A stretch of DNA of 64,000 bases from UBA4427 sp045106235 (GTDB lineage: Bacteria > Myxococcota_A > UBA9160 > UBA4427), in NCBI GenBank assembly GCA_045106235.1, contig JBGCEJ010000035.1, positions 124,001 through 188,000 on the forward strand. Reading direction: 5' to 3'. The notes under the pieces were generated by a model that had not been told where the DNA came from, did not search any database, and saw only the letters and a list, made by a program, of their open reading frames with translations. The position numbers were made by a program, and so were the translations under genes. This document shows positions 19,294 to 27,240 of this stretch, piece after piece. Each line of letters starts with the position of its first letter. Positions within the stretch are counted from its first letter, which is position 1.

Positions 19294-20106
19294 ATGGCCG
19301 CTTCAGAATTGATCTTGGAATCCCGTGAAGACGGCGTCGTGACGCTGCGCTTTAACGATCCAGATCGCCTGAATGCCATGACCCGCGCGATGGGTGAAGC
19401 CTTCCGCGCAAAGGTCGGCGAACTTGCCCTGGACGATTCGCTTCGGGCCGTCGTCATCACGGGCGAGGGCCGCGCCTTTTCCGCAGGCGGCGACCTCGAC
19501 ATGCTTCAGGACAAGGCGGACCAGGGCGCCGCTGCTCCCGGGACGGCCTGGCGACAAATCCGAGACGATATGGGCAGCTTCTACCGCCTCTTCTTGTCCA
19601 TTCGTGACTTGCCCTGCCCGACGATCGCAGCCCTCAACGGCCATGCCGTGGGCGCGGGCTTCTGCGTCGCTCTGGGCTGCGATTTCCGGTACGTCGCCGA
19701 GAAGGCCAAGCTGGGATTGAACTTTACGCGGATCGGGGTTCATCCTGGGATGGCCGCGACCTGGACGCTGCCCCGACTTGTGGGGCCGGCGCTCGCCGCA
19801 GAGCTTCTTTACACAAGCCGAATGGTCGACGGCCATGAAGCGGGACGGATCGGTCTCGCGAATAGAGTCCTGCCCGTCGATGAGGTTGTCGCCGCTGCGC
19901 AGACGACCGCCCGCGAGATCGCCGGCAACGCCCCAATGGCCGTCCGAGCCGTCAAAGAGGCCCTTCGTCGGACCGAAACCGCCTCGATCGAGGACCAGCT
20001 CCAGTTCGAAGCGAGCGCCCAGGCCAAGAATTTCGAGTCAGCGGACGCCCATGAGGGCATCGCCGCGGTTCGCGAAAAGCGATCCCCCCGCTTCGAGGGC
20101 AAATAA
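19294..20106 (+). CDS. Enoyl-CoA hydratase/isomerase family protein
   Basis: Crotonase-fold enzyme acting on acyl-CoA thioesters. I choose the ATG at 19294 with GAGGGA nine bases upstream (270 aa), rather than an in-frame start at 19183. The oxyanion-hole segments are FSAGGDLDML and GHAVGAGFCVAL. The next helix reads NFTRIGVHPGMAATW, where the classical second catalytic Glu position is not obviously occupied, so hydration may not be the activity. Length and fold are standard. The gene stands alone, divergent from the APH-like kinase, across a 285-bp intergenic stretch in which I see no gene. Confidence 0.88.
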   Translation: MAASELILESREDGVVTLRFNDPDRLNAMTRAMGEAFRAKVGELALDDSLRAVVITGEGRAFSAGGDLDMLQDKADQGAAAPGTAWRQIRDDMGSFYRLFLSIRDLPCPTIAALNGHAVGAGFCVALGCDFRYVAEKAKLGLNFTRIGVHPGMAATWTLPRLVGPALAAELLYTSRMVDGHEAGRIGLANRVLPVDEVVAAAQTTAREIAGNAPMAVRAVKEALRRTETASIEDQLQFEASAQAKNFESADAHEGIAAVREKRSPRFEGK

Positions 20107-20392
20107 CAGCCGCCATCACCTCAATGACCGCCCCGAGGAATGACACCAAACTCGGTCACGGAAGCAGCAAGACCGAGCGACTCCCCTAGCCCGCCGCATT
20201 TTGAGGGCTTTTGGGGTGACCTACAGCACATCTGCGGAGGCGGGAACCAGAGATCTTACGGCTGGGTCTCAAGTCCTACCCCGCTTGTTCGATAGGAAAG
20301 AGGTCCGACCGCCACTCGGGAACGAGCCCGAGGCGAATTCGCCCTCGAAACCTGCAAACTGCTCCACTCAAACCCACACGGAAGGCGAAAAC
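20107..20392 (+). other. Intergenic stretch without recognised gene
   Basis: Between the crotonase stop and a possible small ORF. An ORF continues through it in frame with the small protein downstream but has no convincing ribosome site or codon pattern. I see no RNA gene or strong hairpin. Confidence 0.5.
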
Positions 20393-20482
20393 TTGACCCG
20401 CGCACTGCGTAGCCACCAACTCTGGCTCACCCTGACCTATTTCGGACTCTTGCTGCTCATGGCCCGAGGCTTCGCGGCCTAA
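20393..20482 (+). CDS. Possible 29-aa single-span membrane microprotein
   Basis: A TTG codon at 20393 is preceded by GGAAGG with seven bases spacing, and opens a 29-codon frame. After a basic start (TRALRSHQ) comes one hydrophobic segment of about 16 residues (WLTLTYFGLLLLMARG). This positive-then-hydrophobic layout is typical of small membrane proteins. The stop TAA lies four bases before a terminator-like hairpin array. Function is unknown and the evidence is only the ribosome site, hydropathy and position. Confidence 0.4.
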   Translation: MTRALRSHQLWLTLTYFGLLLLMARGFAA

Positions 20483-20485
20483 ATC

Positions 20486-20645
20486 CTTGGGGTCGGCAGA
20501 GCCGACCCAGGCCGCAGGCGCTTTTTCTTGGGGTCGGCAGAGCCGACCCAGGCCGCAGGCGCTTTTCCTTGGGGTCGGCAGAGCCGACCCAGGCCGCAGG
20601 CGCTTTTTCTTGGGGTCGGCAGGGCCGACCCAGGCCGCAGGCGCT
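20486..20645. repeat. Four tandem 41-bp hairpin repeats (terminator-like array)
   Basis: Units begin at 20486, 20527, 20568 and 20609 and are nearly identical; the last is slightly short. Each holds GGGTCGGC-AGA-GCCGACCC, a perfect 8-bp stem with a three-base loop (loop AGG in copy 4), followed by GGCCGCAGGCGC. In copies 1-3 this ends in a run of four or five T. The array lies between a plus-strand small ORF and the 3' end of minus-strand ndk, so it is placed to stop or insulate transcription from the left. Confidence 0.9.
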
Positions 20646-20679
20646 GGCTGAGGCCAGAGCCCGGGCCTAGGGATTTGGC

Positions 20680-21117
20680 CTAGAGGGCTTCCGTCACGCC
20701 GCAGATTTCGCTGGCGTTGAAGAAGTAGGAGATCTCGAGGCGCGCGGTTTCCGGCGCATCACTGCCGTGCGTCGCGTTCTGCTCGATGCCTGAGCCGAAA
20801 TCGCCTCGGAGCGTGCCCTTCGGCGCCTCATCGGAGTTCGTCGGGCCCATCAGGTCGCGCCATTTCTTGATCGCGCCTTCCCCTTCGAGAACGAGAGCAA
20901 CCACCGGGCCGGACGTCATGAAGGAGACCAGTTCGCCGAAGAAGGGTCGCTCCTTATGAACTGCGTAGAAGCCCTGGGCGCCCTGCTGGCTCAGGTGCAT
21001 CTTCTTCATGGCGACGATTTCGAGGCCCGAGTCTTCGATGCGGGACAGGATCTGACCTGCGACCTTGTTCTTGACTGCGTCGGGCTTGATGATTGCGAAG
21101 GTGCGCTCTACCGCCAT
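20680..21117 (-). CDS. ndk: Nucleoside diphosphate kinase
   Basis: Transfers gamma-phosphate from ATP to nucleoside diphosphates through a phospho-histidine. The 145 aa start MAVERTFAIIKPDAV, and the active-site His sits in NATHGSD near the C-terminus. KPDAVKN and the RPFFGELV segment are also typical. Residues and length match bacterial Ndk fully. The gene is preceded by a 184-bp gap after the minus-strand oxidoreductase, so it may have its own promoter. Its 3' end faces the hairpin array. Confidence 0.97.
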   Translation of the reverse strand: MAVERTFAIIKPDAVKNKVAGQILSRIEDSGLEIVAMKKMHLSQQGAQGFYAVHKERPFFGELVSFMTSGPVVALVLEGEGAIKKWRDLMGPTNSDEAPKGTLRGDFGSGIEQNATHGSDAPETARLEISYFFNASEICGVTEAL

Positions 21118-21301
21118 TGCGGATTCTCCTCGGGATCGCCGGGCGCCCGCTAGGAAGAGCGCGCCGGTCTGTAAAAGTGGAGGCCAGACTCCTGCCCGGC
21201 CTTTGCGGCGGCCGATCTTAGCGGATCCGGCCGGATTCGCAGAACTTTTACCGCCTCACGCAAGCCTCTGCAGGCCGCGAGCACAGGGCTCGCAATCGCC
21301 C

Positions 21302-22291
21302 CTATTCGGCCCCGCGCACAGACAGCACGACCTTCCCGAAATGCGTGCTGGCCTTCAAGAGCCGATGCGCCTCCCCGGCCTCGGCCAGGGGGAAGACTTC
21401 GTGCAGGATGGGCCGAATTTTGCCGGCCTGAAGATCAGCCCCAAACTCACCGAGAAAGCCTTCAACGATCCTTCGCTTCTCCGCCGGCGTTCGGGTGCGC
21501 AGCGTCGAGCCCTGAAGCTTGAGGCGCCGCATCATCACCGAAGCGAGGGAGATCTCCGCCTTCGCGCCCCCCATCAAGCCGATCAGAACCAGAGCCCCGT
21601 CCATCGCAAGCGCGCTCAGGTTGCCTTCCAAATATTTCGCACCGATCGAATCGAGCACGACATTGACGCCCTGCCCACCCGTCGCCTCTTTCGCAACGGC
21701 AACCCAATCGTCTTCTTTGTAGTTAGCCACGGCATCCGCCCCGAGATCGAGGCATTTCTGGCATTTCTCCGCACTGCCCGCAGTCGCGATCACCTTCCCA
21801 CCGAAGCGCTTCACGAGGTCGATCGTCGTCGTCCCGATCCCGCTCCCGCCCCCGTGAACCAGAACACTCCCTCCTTTGGGCAGCCCACCCAGCTGGAAGA
21901 CGTTCAGATAAACCGTGAGGAGAGTCTCCATCAAACCCGCCCCTTCTTCGAAGGAGAGCGCGTCGGGCAGCGGCAGCATCGAGCCTGCATCCACAACCAC
22001 TTCTTCCGCGTACCCGCCGCCCGGAAGCAAAGCCATCACCCGGTCGCCCAAGGCGTATCCCGTCACGCCGGGCGCCACTTCAGCCACCTCGCCCGCACAC
22101 TCGAGCCCAAGGACCTCTGAAACCCCGGGAATCGGGGGATAGAGCCCTTGGCGCTGCAGCAGATCAGCGCGATTCACCCCGCTCGCAAAATTGCGAATGC
22201 GCACCTCACCGGCACCGAGCGTCGGCGCTTCGGTCTCCCCCAGCTGCATGCAGTTTTCGTCGCCCGGCTCGTCGATCAGAATGGCTTTCAT
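21302..22291 (-). CDS. NAD(P)H:quinone oxidoreductase (zinc-independent MDR family)
   Basis: Medium-chain dehydrogenase/reductase of the quinone oxidoreductase (PIG3/QorA-like) branch. I start at MKAILIDEPG (22291), giving 329 aa; ten residues upstream in the open frame lack family character. Features are FASGVNRADLLQRQGLYP near residue 45-60, LGLECAGEV, GDRVMALLPGGGYAE and the nucleotide-binding VHGGGSGIGT. It lacks the structural zinc cysteine cluster. Divergent from a small exported protein gene. The physiological substrate is unknown; in this subfamily NADPH-dependent reduction of quinones or enones is typical. Confidence 0.88.
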   Translation of the reverse strand: MKAILIDEPGDENCMQLGETEAPTLGAGEVRIRNFASGVNRADLLQRQGLYPPIPGVSEVLGLECAGEVAEVAPGVTGYALGDRVMALLPGGGYAEEVVVDAGSMLPLPDALSFEEGAGLMETLLTVYLNVFQLGGLPKGGSVLVHGGGSGIGTTTIDLVKRFGGKVIATAGSAEKCQKCLDLGADAVANYKEDDWVAVAKEATGGQGVNVVLDSIGAKYLEGNLSALAMDGALVLIGLMGGAKAEISLASVMMRRLKLQGSTLRTRTPAEKRRIVEGFLGEFGADLQAGKIRPILHEVFPLAEAGEAHRLLKASTHFGKVVLSVRGAE

Positions 22292-22394
22292 GAGCGCAAC
22301 TCTAGTGCATTCTGCTCCCAACCATGCATTTGGTCATTCATCGAGTGATCCAGATCACCCCTCAGCCCCCCGAACTGCGCCGATAGAAATCCCT

Positions 22395-22886
22395 ATGCGG
22401 AGCTCCTACAAACACACGAGAATTTTCCGGCGAAAGCCAAGCATCCCGTTCGCGGGCATCGCAAAAACCATCCTCACTTTCGTCGCGATCGCTGGACTGC
22501 TCGGCCCCGGCGCGGCTTTCTCGCTCGAAAGCGATGAGCAGCGGATTGCAGCCGTCGCCCCCGCTCCGGAAGAAAAGGCCAAGCCGATCGAATGGCGTTC
22601 GACGGGCATCGTCCACCTCGAACTGCCACTCGGTTTCAGAGCCCGTTTCGACGCCATCGCCACGCGGAACCTCTATCACAGCGAAGATCTCGCGGAGGCC
22701 TTCATTACCGGCGGTCCCCAGCTCCGCTACCGCCGCTCCCTCGAGAGCCGCATCTCGGTCAGTCGCGCCCTTGCCCAGAACGTCGAGTTCGAGGTGGCCT
22801 GGGGAGCGCGGAGTCCGATCGAAAATGTAGATCTGCTGAATTTCGAGCGGCAGACCGTCGGCGCCCTCATTCGGATCGTCCATTAG
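22395..22886 (+). CDS. Hypothetical exported protein
   Basis: Not recognised. With the ATG at 22395 it is 163 aa. There is a basic N-region (RSSYKHTRIFRRK) and a hydrophobic core (ILTFVAIAGLLG) ending in small residues before SLESDEQ, as in a Sec signal peptide cleaved near residue 43. The mature part has alternating polar and hydrophobic residues (beta-rich) and ends ALIRIVH. It could be a small periplasmic or outer-membrane-associated protein. A longer upstream open frame to 22191 overlaps the divergent oxidoreductase and is not used. The following 230 bp to the MarR gene contain nothing I recognise. Confidence 0.6.
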   Translation: MRSSYKHTRIFRRKPSIPFAGIAKTILTFVAIAGLLGPGAAFSLESDEQRIAAVAPAPEEKAKPIEWRSTGIVHLELPLGFRARFDAIATRNLYHSEDLAEAFITGGPQLRYRRSLESRISVSRALAQNVEFEVAWGARSPIENVDLLNFERQTVGALIRIVH

Positions 22887-23116
22887 GTGGACCGAAGAAT
22901 GTTCCTGGGCCAACGGGGTCCGCTCAGAGGGGCGCAGGACAGCGCAAAGCCTCGGAAAACCAAGGGAAACCGCCCTCAGAACCTCTACGCGACCCAGCCG
23001 ACCGCGAAGCACAATTAACGATCCACGACTTTTAGCTTGCGCGAAAGCTATCGGGAAGCATAAAATGGGCTCCGCCCTCTCGACCCCTTTTCGAGACGGC
23101 CCGAGGAGCCCCCCCT

Positions 23117-23662
23117 ATGACGGTCGACTGGATCGAAGACTTTTCCCGCGGCTGGGAGAAGGAATACGCGGACATAGACGTCTCCGACTTCCCGCCCCTC
23201 GTCCGTCTCGCACGGATCGGCGTTTTGATCGAAGCCTTCCAGCATGATGTACTCGAGCCCTTCGATCTCACGCCCGGCGATTACGGCGTTCTCGCTGCGC
23301 TTCGGCGCTCCGGCAAGCCCTATGCGATGAACCCGAGCCAGCTCTATGACCGGCTGCGCAAATCCTCCGGTGGCATGACTAAAATTTTGAAGCGTCTTGA
23401 GGAAGCCGAACTCGTCGAACGACGACCCGATCCCGAAGACGGCCGCGGCACGCGCGTCTATCTCACGCAGCGCGGCCTGGCGCTGCAGGACCGCGTCTTC
23501 AGCGCGTTCCTGGCGGCAACCGGCAGCCTCTTGGCTCCACTGTCTGAGCGCCAAAAGGGCGATGCCGACCGGGTGCTGCGGGACCTGCTTGAACTTTTCG
23601 AAATGCGCAGTGAAAAGCGGGACGGCAGAACGCTTTCCCCGCGTGGAGGCTTTTCCAAATGA
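23117..23662 (+). CDS. MarR-family transcriptional regulator heading the UGSC operon
   Basis: Winged-helix repressor, 181 aa. The DNA-binding core spans about residues 52-120. It contains LTPGDYGVLAALRRSG, a recognition helix region around NPSQLYDRLRKSSGGMTK, and the wing ERRPDPEDGRGTRVYLT, whose D-x-R-G pattern is characteristic of MarR. Dimerisation helices flank it. GGAGC precedes the ATG. The stop overlaps the start of the amidohydrolase gene by four bases (ATGA). It probably controls the catabolic operon in response to a pathway ligand. No operator could be identified with confidence upstream. Confidence 0.88.
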   Translation: MTVDWIEDFSRGWEKEYADIDVSDFPPLVRLARIGVLIEAFQHDVLEPFDLTPGDYGVLAALRRSGKPYAMNPSQLYDRLRKSSGGMTKILKRLEEAELVERRPDPEDGRGTRVYLTQRGLALQDRVFSAFLAATGSLLAPLSERQKGDADRVLRDLLELFEMRSEKRDGRTLSPRGGFSK

Positions 23663-25446
23663 GTGAAATGCAAACGACCGAGCAGCCGTGGGATCTGGTG
23701 ATTCGCGGCGGCATGCTTGTTGACGGCACGGGCCTTGGACGACGTCGCGCCGATCTCGGCATTCGCGACGGCAAGATCGAACGCATCGGTTTTGTGGACG
23801 CGAGCGAAGAGGCACTCCGCACCATCGACGCCACAGGCATGATCGTGGCCCCCGGCATCGTCGATGCCCATACGCACTACGACCCGCAGCTCACCTTCGA
23901 CCCCTACGCGACTTCGTCTTGCTATCACGGTGTCACGACGGTGCTCGCGGGCAATTGCGGTTTTTCCATCGCGCCCACGCGCGCAGCCGACCGGGAGTAC
24001 GTAAAAGCACTCTTTGCGAAGGTTGAAGGAATGGCTCCCGTCGCGCTGGACGGCGTCGTTTGGGATTTCGAGAGCTTCCCTGAATACATGGCCGCACGTG
24101 AAGGCAAGCTCGGCGTGAACATGGCTTGTTATGTTGGCCACTCCACGATCCGGCGCTGGGTCATGGGATCCGATGGAAGTCAGCGCGAAGCGACGCCTGA
24201 AGAAATTAAAGAGATGCGCAAGGTCGTGCGGGAAGCCGTCGAGGCGGGGGCCGCGGGCTTTTCCTCTTCCCATGTTCCGACACAGCTCGACGGAGATGAC
24301 CGGCCGATCCCGAGTCGCTTCTCGAATTTCGAGGAGCTCAAGGAACTCTGCGAGGAAGCGGGTCTCGCGGGCGGAGGCAGCATCTCTTACTTGCCCAAGA
24401 GCGTGATTGGTGGGATGAACGCGGATGATGAGAAGCTTCTGATTGAACTCGGACAGCGCAGCCGCCTTCCCATCGTGATTCAGGGCCTCGGAGGTCGTAA
24501 TAAGGTCGACACCCCCGGCGCCGGCTGGGAACAGGCGAAAGACTTCCTAGATGAAGCAGCGCGCAGCGGTGCCGCCGTCTACTCCCTCCTTCGTAACCAT
24601 CCCTTTGATCGCCCCATTGATTTCGAAAAGGGGTGCCCGCTCTACGACGGCGTGCCGACCTGGGCAGCCATCATGTCGCTGCCGCGTGAAGAGAAGATCG
24701 CCCGGCTGCAGGATCCGAAATACCGCGATGCGATGCGTACGGCGGTCGAGAACCCCAATCGCGACGCGGACGTCGGTTCAACGCTGCCCCCGCCGCATTG
24801 GAATGTGACCTTCGTGGACGAGGTCACGAAGCCCGAGAACGAGAAGTATTTGCGGCGAAGCATCAGTGAACTCGCTGAAGAATTTGGGAAAACCCCAGCG
24901 GATACGATGCTTGACCTTCTCCTCGACGAAGACTTGGGGATGAAGTTCCGCTGGGAAAACAAAAACGACGCTTGGGAATCCACCGTGCGGGAGAGCATGA
25001 AGCATCCTTCGATGTTGATGGGCGTTTCGGATGGCGGCGCTCATCTCGACCGCGACGACGGAGCCGATTGGTCCACCTATTTCCTGCGCTTCTGGGTTCT
25101 GGACCGCGGAGACTGGACGCTTGAGGAAGGCATTCGGCAGCTCACCCAGGTGCCTGCGGCGATGGCGGGACTGAACGATCGTGGCGCTCTGCTGCCCGGA
25201 TACGCGGCGGACATCATGATTTTCGATCCGGAGAAAGTCGGCCCTGGCACAAAGCGGATGGTGCACGATCTGCCCGGTGGAGAAGGACGCTTCTCGGCAC
25301 GGCCACGCGGCTTCGTCGCCACGATCGTCAACGGCGAGCCCATCGTCATGGACGGCAAACTGACCTCGGCGCTTCCGGGCTCGCTTCTGCGACCGGGTGC
25401 GCCTAATACCGGCACGAGCACCTCCAAGGGTCGGGACAGCGCATGA
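23659..25446 (+). CDS. Metal-dependent amidohydrolase (N-acyl-D-amino-acid deacylase / dihydroorotase-like)
   Basis: 595-aa TIM-barrel amidohydrolase. The metal-binding HxH is in VDAHTHYDPQLTFDP. AGNCGFSIAP, the GHSTIRRW segment and a late SDGGAHLDRDDGAD segment fit the D-aminoacylase/amidohydrolase-3 type. GYAADIMIFDPEKVGPGTK is the usual small beta-sandwich closing motif. It is translationally coupled to the MarR gene upstream and to the 391-aa gene downstream, with four-base overlaps on both sides. It most likely hydrolyses an amide, carbamoyl or cyclic amide bond early in the operon's pathway; the true substrate is not known. Confidence 0.85.
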   Translation: MSEMQTTEQPWDLVIRGGMLVDGTGLGRRRADLGIRDGKIERIGFVDASEEALRTIDATGMIVAPGIVDAHTHYDPQLTFDPYATSSCYHGVTTVLAGNCGFSIAPTRAADREYVKALFAKVEGMAPVALDGVVWDFESFPEYMAAREGKLGVNMACYVGHSTIRRWVMGSDGSQREATPEEIKEMRKVVREAVEAGAAGFSSSHVPTQLDGDDRPIPSRFSNFEELKELCEEAGLAGGGSISYLPKSVIGGMNADDEKLLIELGQRSRLPIVIQGLGGRNKVDTPGAGWEQAKDFLDEAARSGAAVYSLLRNHPFDRPIDFEKGCPLYDGVPTWAAIMSLPREEKIARLQDPKYRDAMRTAVENPNRDADVGSTLPPPHWNVTFVDEVTKPENEKYLRRSISELAEEFGKTPADTMLDLLLDEDLGMKFRWENKNDAWESTVRESMKHPSMLMGVSDGGAHLDRDDGADWSTYFLRFWVLDRGDWTLEEGIRQLTQVPAAMAGLNDRGALLPGYAADIMIFDPEKVGPGTKRMVHDLPGGEGRFSARPRGFVATIVNGEPIVMDGKLTSALPGSLLRPGAPNTGTSTSKGRDSA

Positions 25447-26618
25447 GCAAATGGTTGGACAAGACGGTCGATGCCACGGTTTCCGCGGAGGCGACTTTCC
25501 CGGTCTCGACGGAAGATACAGCGGTCTGCGATCTCCCCGGCGCGCCTGCGCGGGGGCCGGAAAGCGCTGCGATCTCTCCCGATCTTGCCCTCACCTCCCA
25601 TGAAGAAGCCTCCCCGGAAGCGCTCCTCGAAACCTTCGCGGAGCGCGGCTGGGGCGATGGCTTGCCCCTGGTCGCGCCGACGGAGGCCCGGGTCGACGCG
25701 ATGCTCGCCGCCGGCTGCGCTGAGCAGGATCCCGATGAAATCGTCGCCTCCCTGCCACCGCGTGAGGGCCAGGCCACGCGCCGATTGCTTGCGGTGAATG
25801 CCGTGCTTGCGGGCTGTCCGAATGGACTCCTCCCCGTTCTGGTTTCCGCAGTGCGGGCGCTCGCCGATCCTCGCATCAACCTACGCGGCGTGAATGCCAC
25901 CACGCATCCAGTCGCGCCCCTGCTCATCGTTCACGGCGATGCCGTCGATGCCCTCGGCTTCAACGCCGGCCTCGGCACATTCGGGCCCGGCAACCGCGCC
26001 AATGCGACCCTGGGGCGCGCGATCCGCCTAACACTCCTTCACATCGCAGGTGCACGCCCCGGCGACGGGGACGCCTCGACCCAGGGGCAGCCCTCGAAAT
26101 ACGCCTACTGCATCGCCGAGAACCAAAAGGAAAGCCCCTGGGAGTCCTATCCCATGAGCGCAGGAATCGATGCAGCCAGCGCGGTCACGGTCCACTGCGG
26201 CGAAAATCCGCATAACTTCCACGATATGGAAAATGAGGCGCCCAACGCGATTCTCGACAAGGCCGCTTCCGTGATGGCGACCCTGGGTTCGAATAACGCT
26301 CCCGTCTCCTCTGCCGAGTTCTTCGTCGTACTCGGCCCGGAGCATGCCGCCACAATCGCTGCCGCAGGATGGAGTCGACGGGACGTGCAGAGCTATCTCT
26401 TCGAACGCGCGCGACGCCGAGCGGGCGAGTTCAGGGGCGCCTTTGATGTCGTGCAGTATCGCCCCTGGATCGACGCACTCGGAGACGATGACCTGATGCC
26501 GATCACGGACCATCCCGATCAATTCCGCGTACTTGTTTCAGGCGGAGCAGGAAAACACTCTTGCGTGATCCCGAGCTGGGGAATGACTAAGAGCGTGACC
26601 CAGCCGATCGAGCCCTAA
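25443..26618 (+). CDS. Conserved protein of unknown function, partner of the UGSC selenoprotein
   Basis: No family can be named with confidence. The 391 aa have a variable first 55 residues, then GWGDGLPLVAPTEARV, an alanine/leucine helical stretch, a GVNATTHPVAPLLIVHGD segment, GTFGPGNRANATLGRA and AYCIAENQKESPW. Near the end comes GGAGKHSCVIPSWGMTK. It has no signal peptide or membrane span. Cys and His residues in HPVAP, YCIAENQ and KHSCVIPSWG could bind metal or act catalytically. It overlaps the amidohydrolase by four bases and ends 28 bp before the UGSC gene, so it is probably a dedicated partner, perhaps a subunit of the same enzyme. Confidence 0.7.
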   Translation: MSKWLDKTVDATVSAEATFPVSTEDTAVCDLPGAPARGPESAAISPDLALTSHEEASPEALLETFAERGWGDGLPLVAPTEARVDAMLAAGCAEQDPDEIVASLPPREGQATRRLLAVNAVLAGCPNGLLPVLVSAVRALADPRINLRGVNATTHPVAPLLIVHGDAVDALGFNAGLGTFGPGNRANATLGRAIRLTLLHIAGARPGDGDASTQGQPSKYAYCIAENQKESPWESYPMSAGIDAASAVTVHCGENPHNFHDMENEAPNAILDKAASVMATLGSNNAPVSSAEFFVVLGPEHAATIAAAGWSRRDVQSYLFERARRRAGEFRGAFDVVQYRPWIDALGDDDLMPITDHPDQFRVLVSGGAGKHSCVIPSWGMTKSVTQPIEP

Positions 26619-26646
26619 TCCCGTCGAAGAGAAGAGGAGCCCAACC

Positions 26647-27201
26647 ATGTCCGAAGACTCAATCACATCGACCACCCGCATCTATGCACCCGACGGCATC
26701 GCCGGCACGGCGCGGCGCGCCCTGGCCGCATCACCGAGCACCCTCGCCGGAAAACGGATCGGTGCGCTCGATAACGGAAAGCCCGGCGCGGCCTTCCTCC
26801 TTGAAACCCTCGGCCGCGGCCTCGCCCAGCGCACCCAAGCCCAGTTTGTGGGGGTCTTTGCGAAAGGCAGTGCGGCAACGCCCTGCGAGGAAGGGGTCTT
26901 TGCTGAACTCGCCGGCGCCGCCGACCTGATCCTGACCGGGACAGCGGATTGAGGGTCTTGCACGTCGTGGAGTCTCCACGACACGGCACGATTCGAAGAA
27001 GCAGGAAAACCAACTTTAGTCCTCACCACCGACGCATTCCTCGCACTCTCGGAAACCTCAGCCCAAACCCAAGGCGTCCCGGACGCCCGGATCGCAGTCG
27101 TGGCCCATCCCATCGGGGCGACGCCCGAAGCGGAGCTGGCCCGACGCGCCGAGGGGATCGTCGACAAGAGCATCGCCCTCCTCACAGGAAAGCCACGCTA
27201 G
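26647..27201 (+). CDS. UGSC-family selenoprotein (in-frame TGA decoded as selenocysteine)
   Basis: The frame from ATG 26647 meets TGA at 26950-26952. It then continues open to TAG at 27199-27201, giving 184 aa with residue 102 as selenocysteine. The residues around it read GTAD-U-GSCTSW, the motif that names the UGSC family of selenoproteins and cysteine homologues. The N-terminal half (KRIGALDNGKPGA) and the C-terminal half (KPTLVLTTDAF, IAVVAHPIG) look like one alternating alpha/beta fold, so stopping at the TGA would leave half a domain. A stable hairpin follows the TGA. GAAGAGAAGAGGAG is the ribosome site. The biochemical role is not known; the Sec-x-x-Cys pair suggests redox or nucleophilic catalysis. 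Confidence 0.9.
26950..26991 (+). promoter_or_regulatory. Bacterial SECIS-type hairpin for the UGSC selenoprotein
   Basis: After the TGA and 11 bases come GTCGTGGA (26964-26971), the loop GTC (26972-26974) and TCCACGAC (26975-26982), a perfect 8-bp stem. Outer TGC/GCA bases can extend it across an internal loop. The apical loop starts about 20 bases after the UGA and has G and U at its top, matching the position and loop preference of SelB-binding bacterial SECIS elements. The pairing is seen in the sequence; SelB binding is inferred. Confidence 0.8.
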
Positions 27202-27240
27202 TTCGAAAGCCGTATTAAGGCATAAGGAAGAATCGTTCTC

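Noticed and set aside
20486..20645. CRISPR array
   Set aside because: Units are contiguous 41-bp repeats with no unique spacers and no cas gene nearby.
26949..27218. Separate 89-aa ORF after the apparent end of the UGSC gene
   Set aside because: It is in another frame; the true continuation is in the UGSC frame through TGA to 27201.
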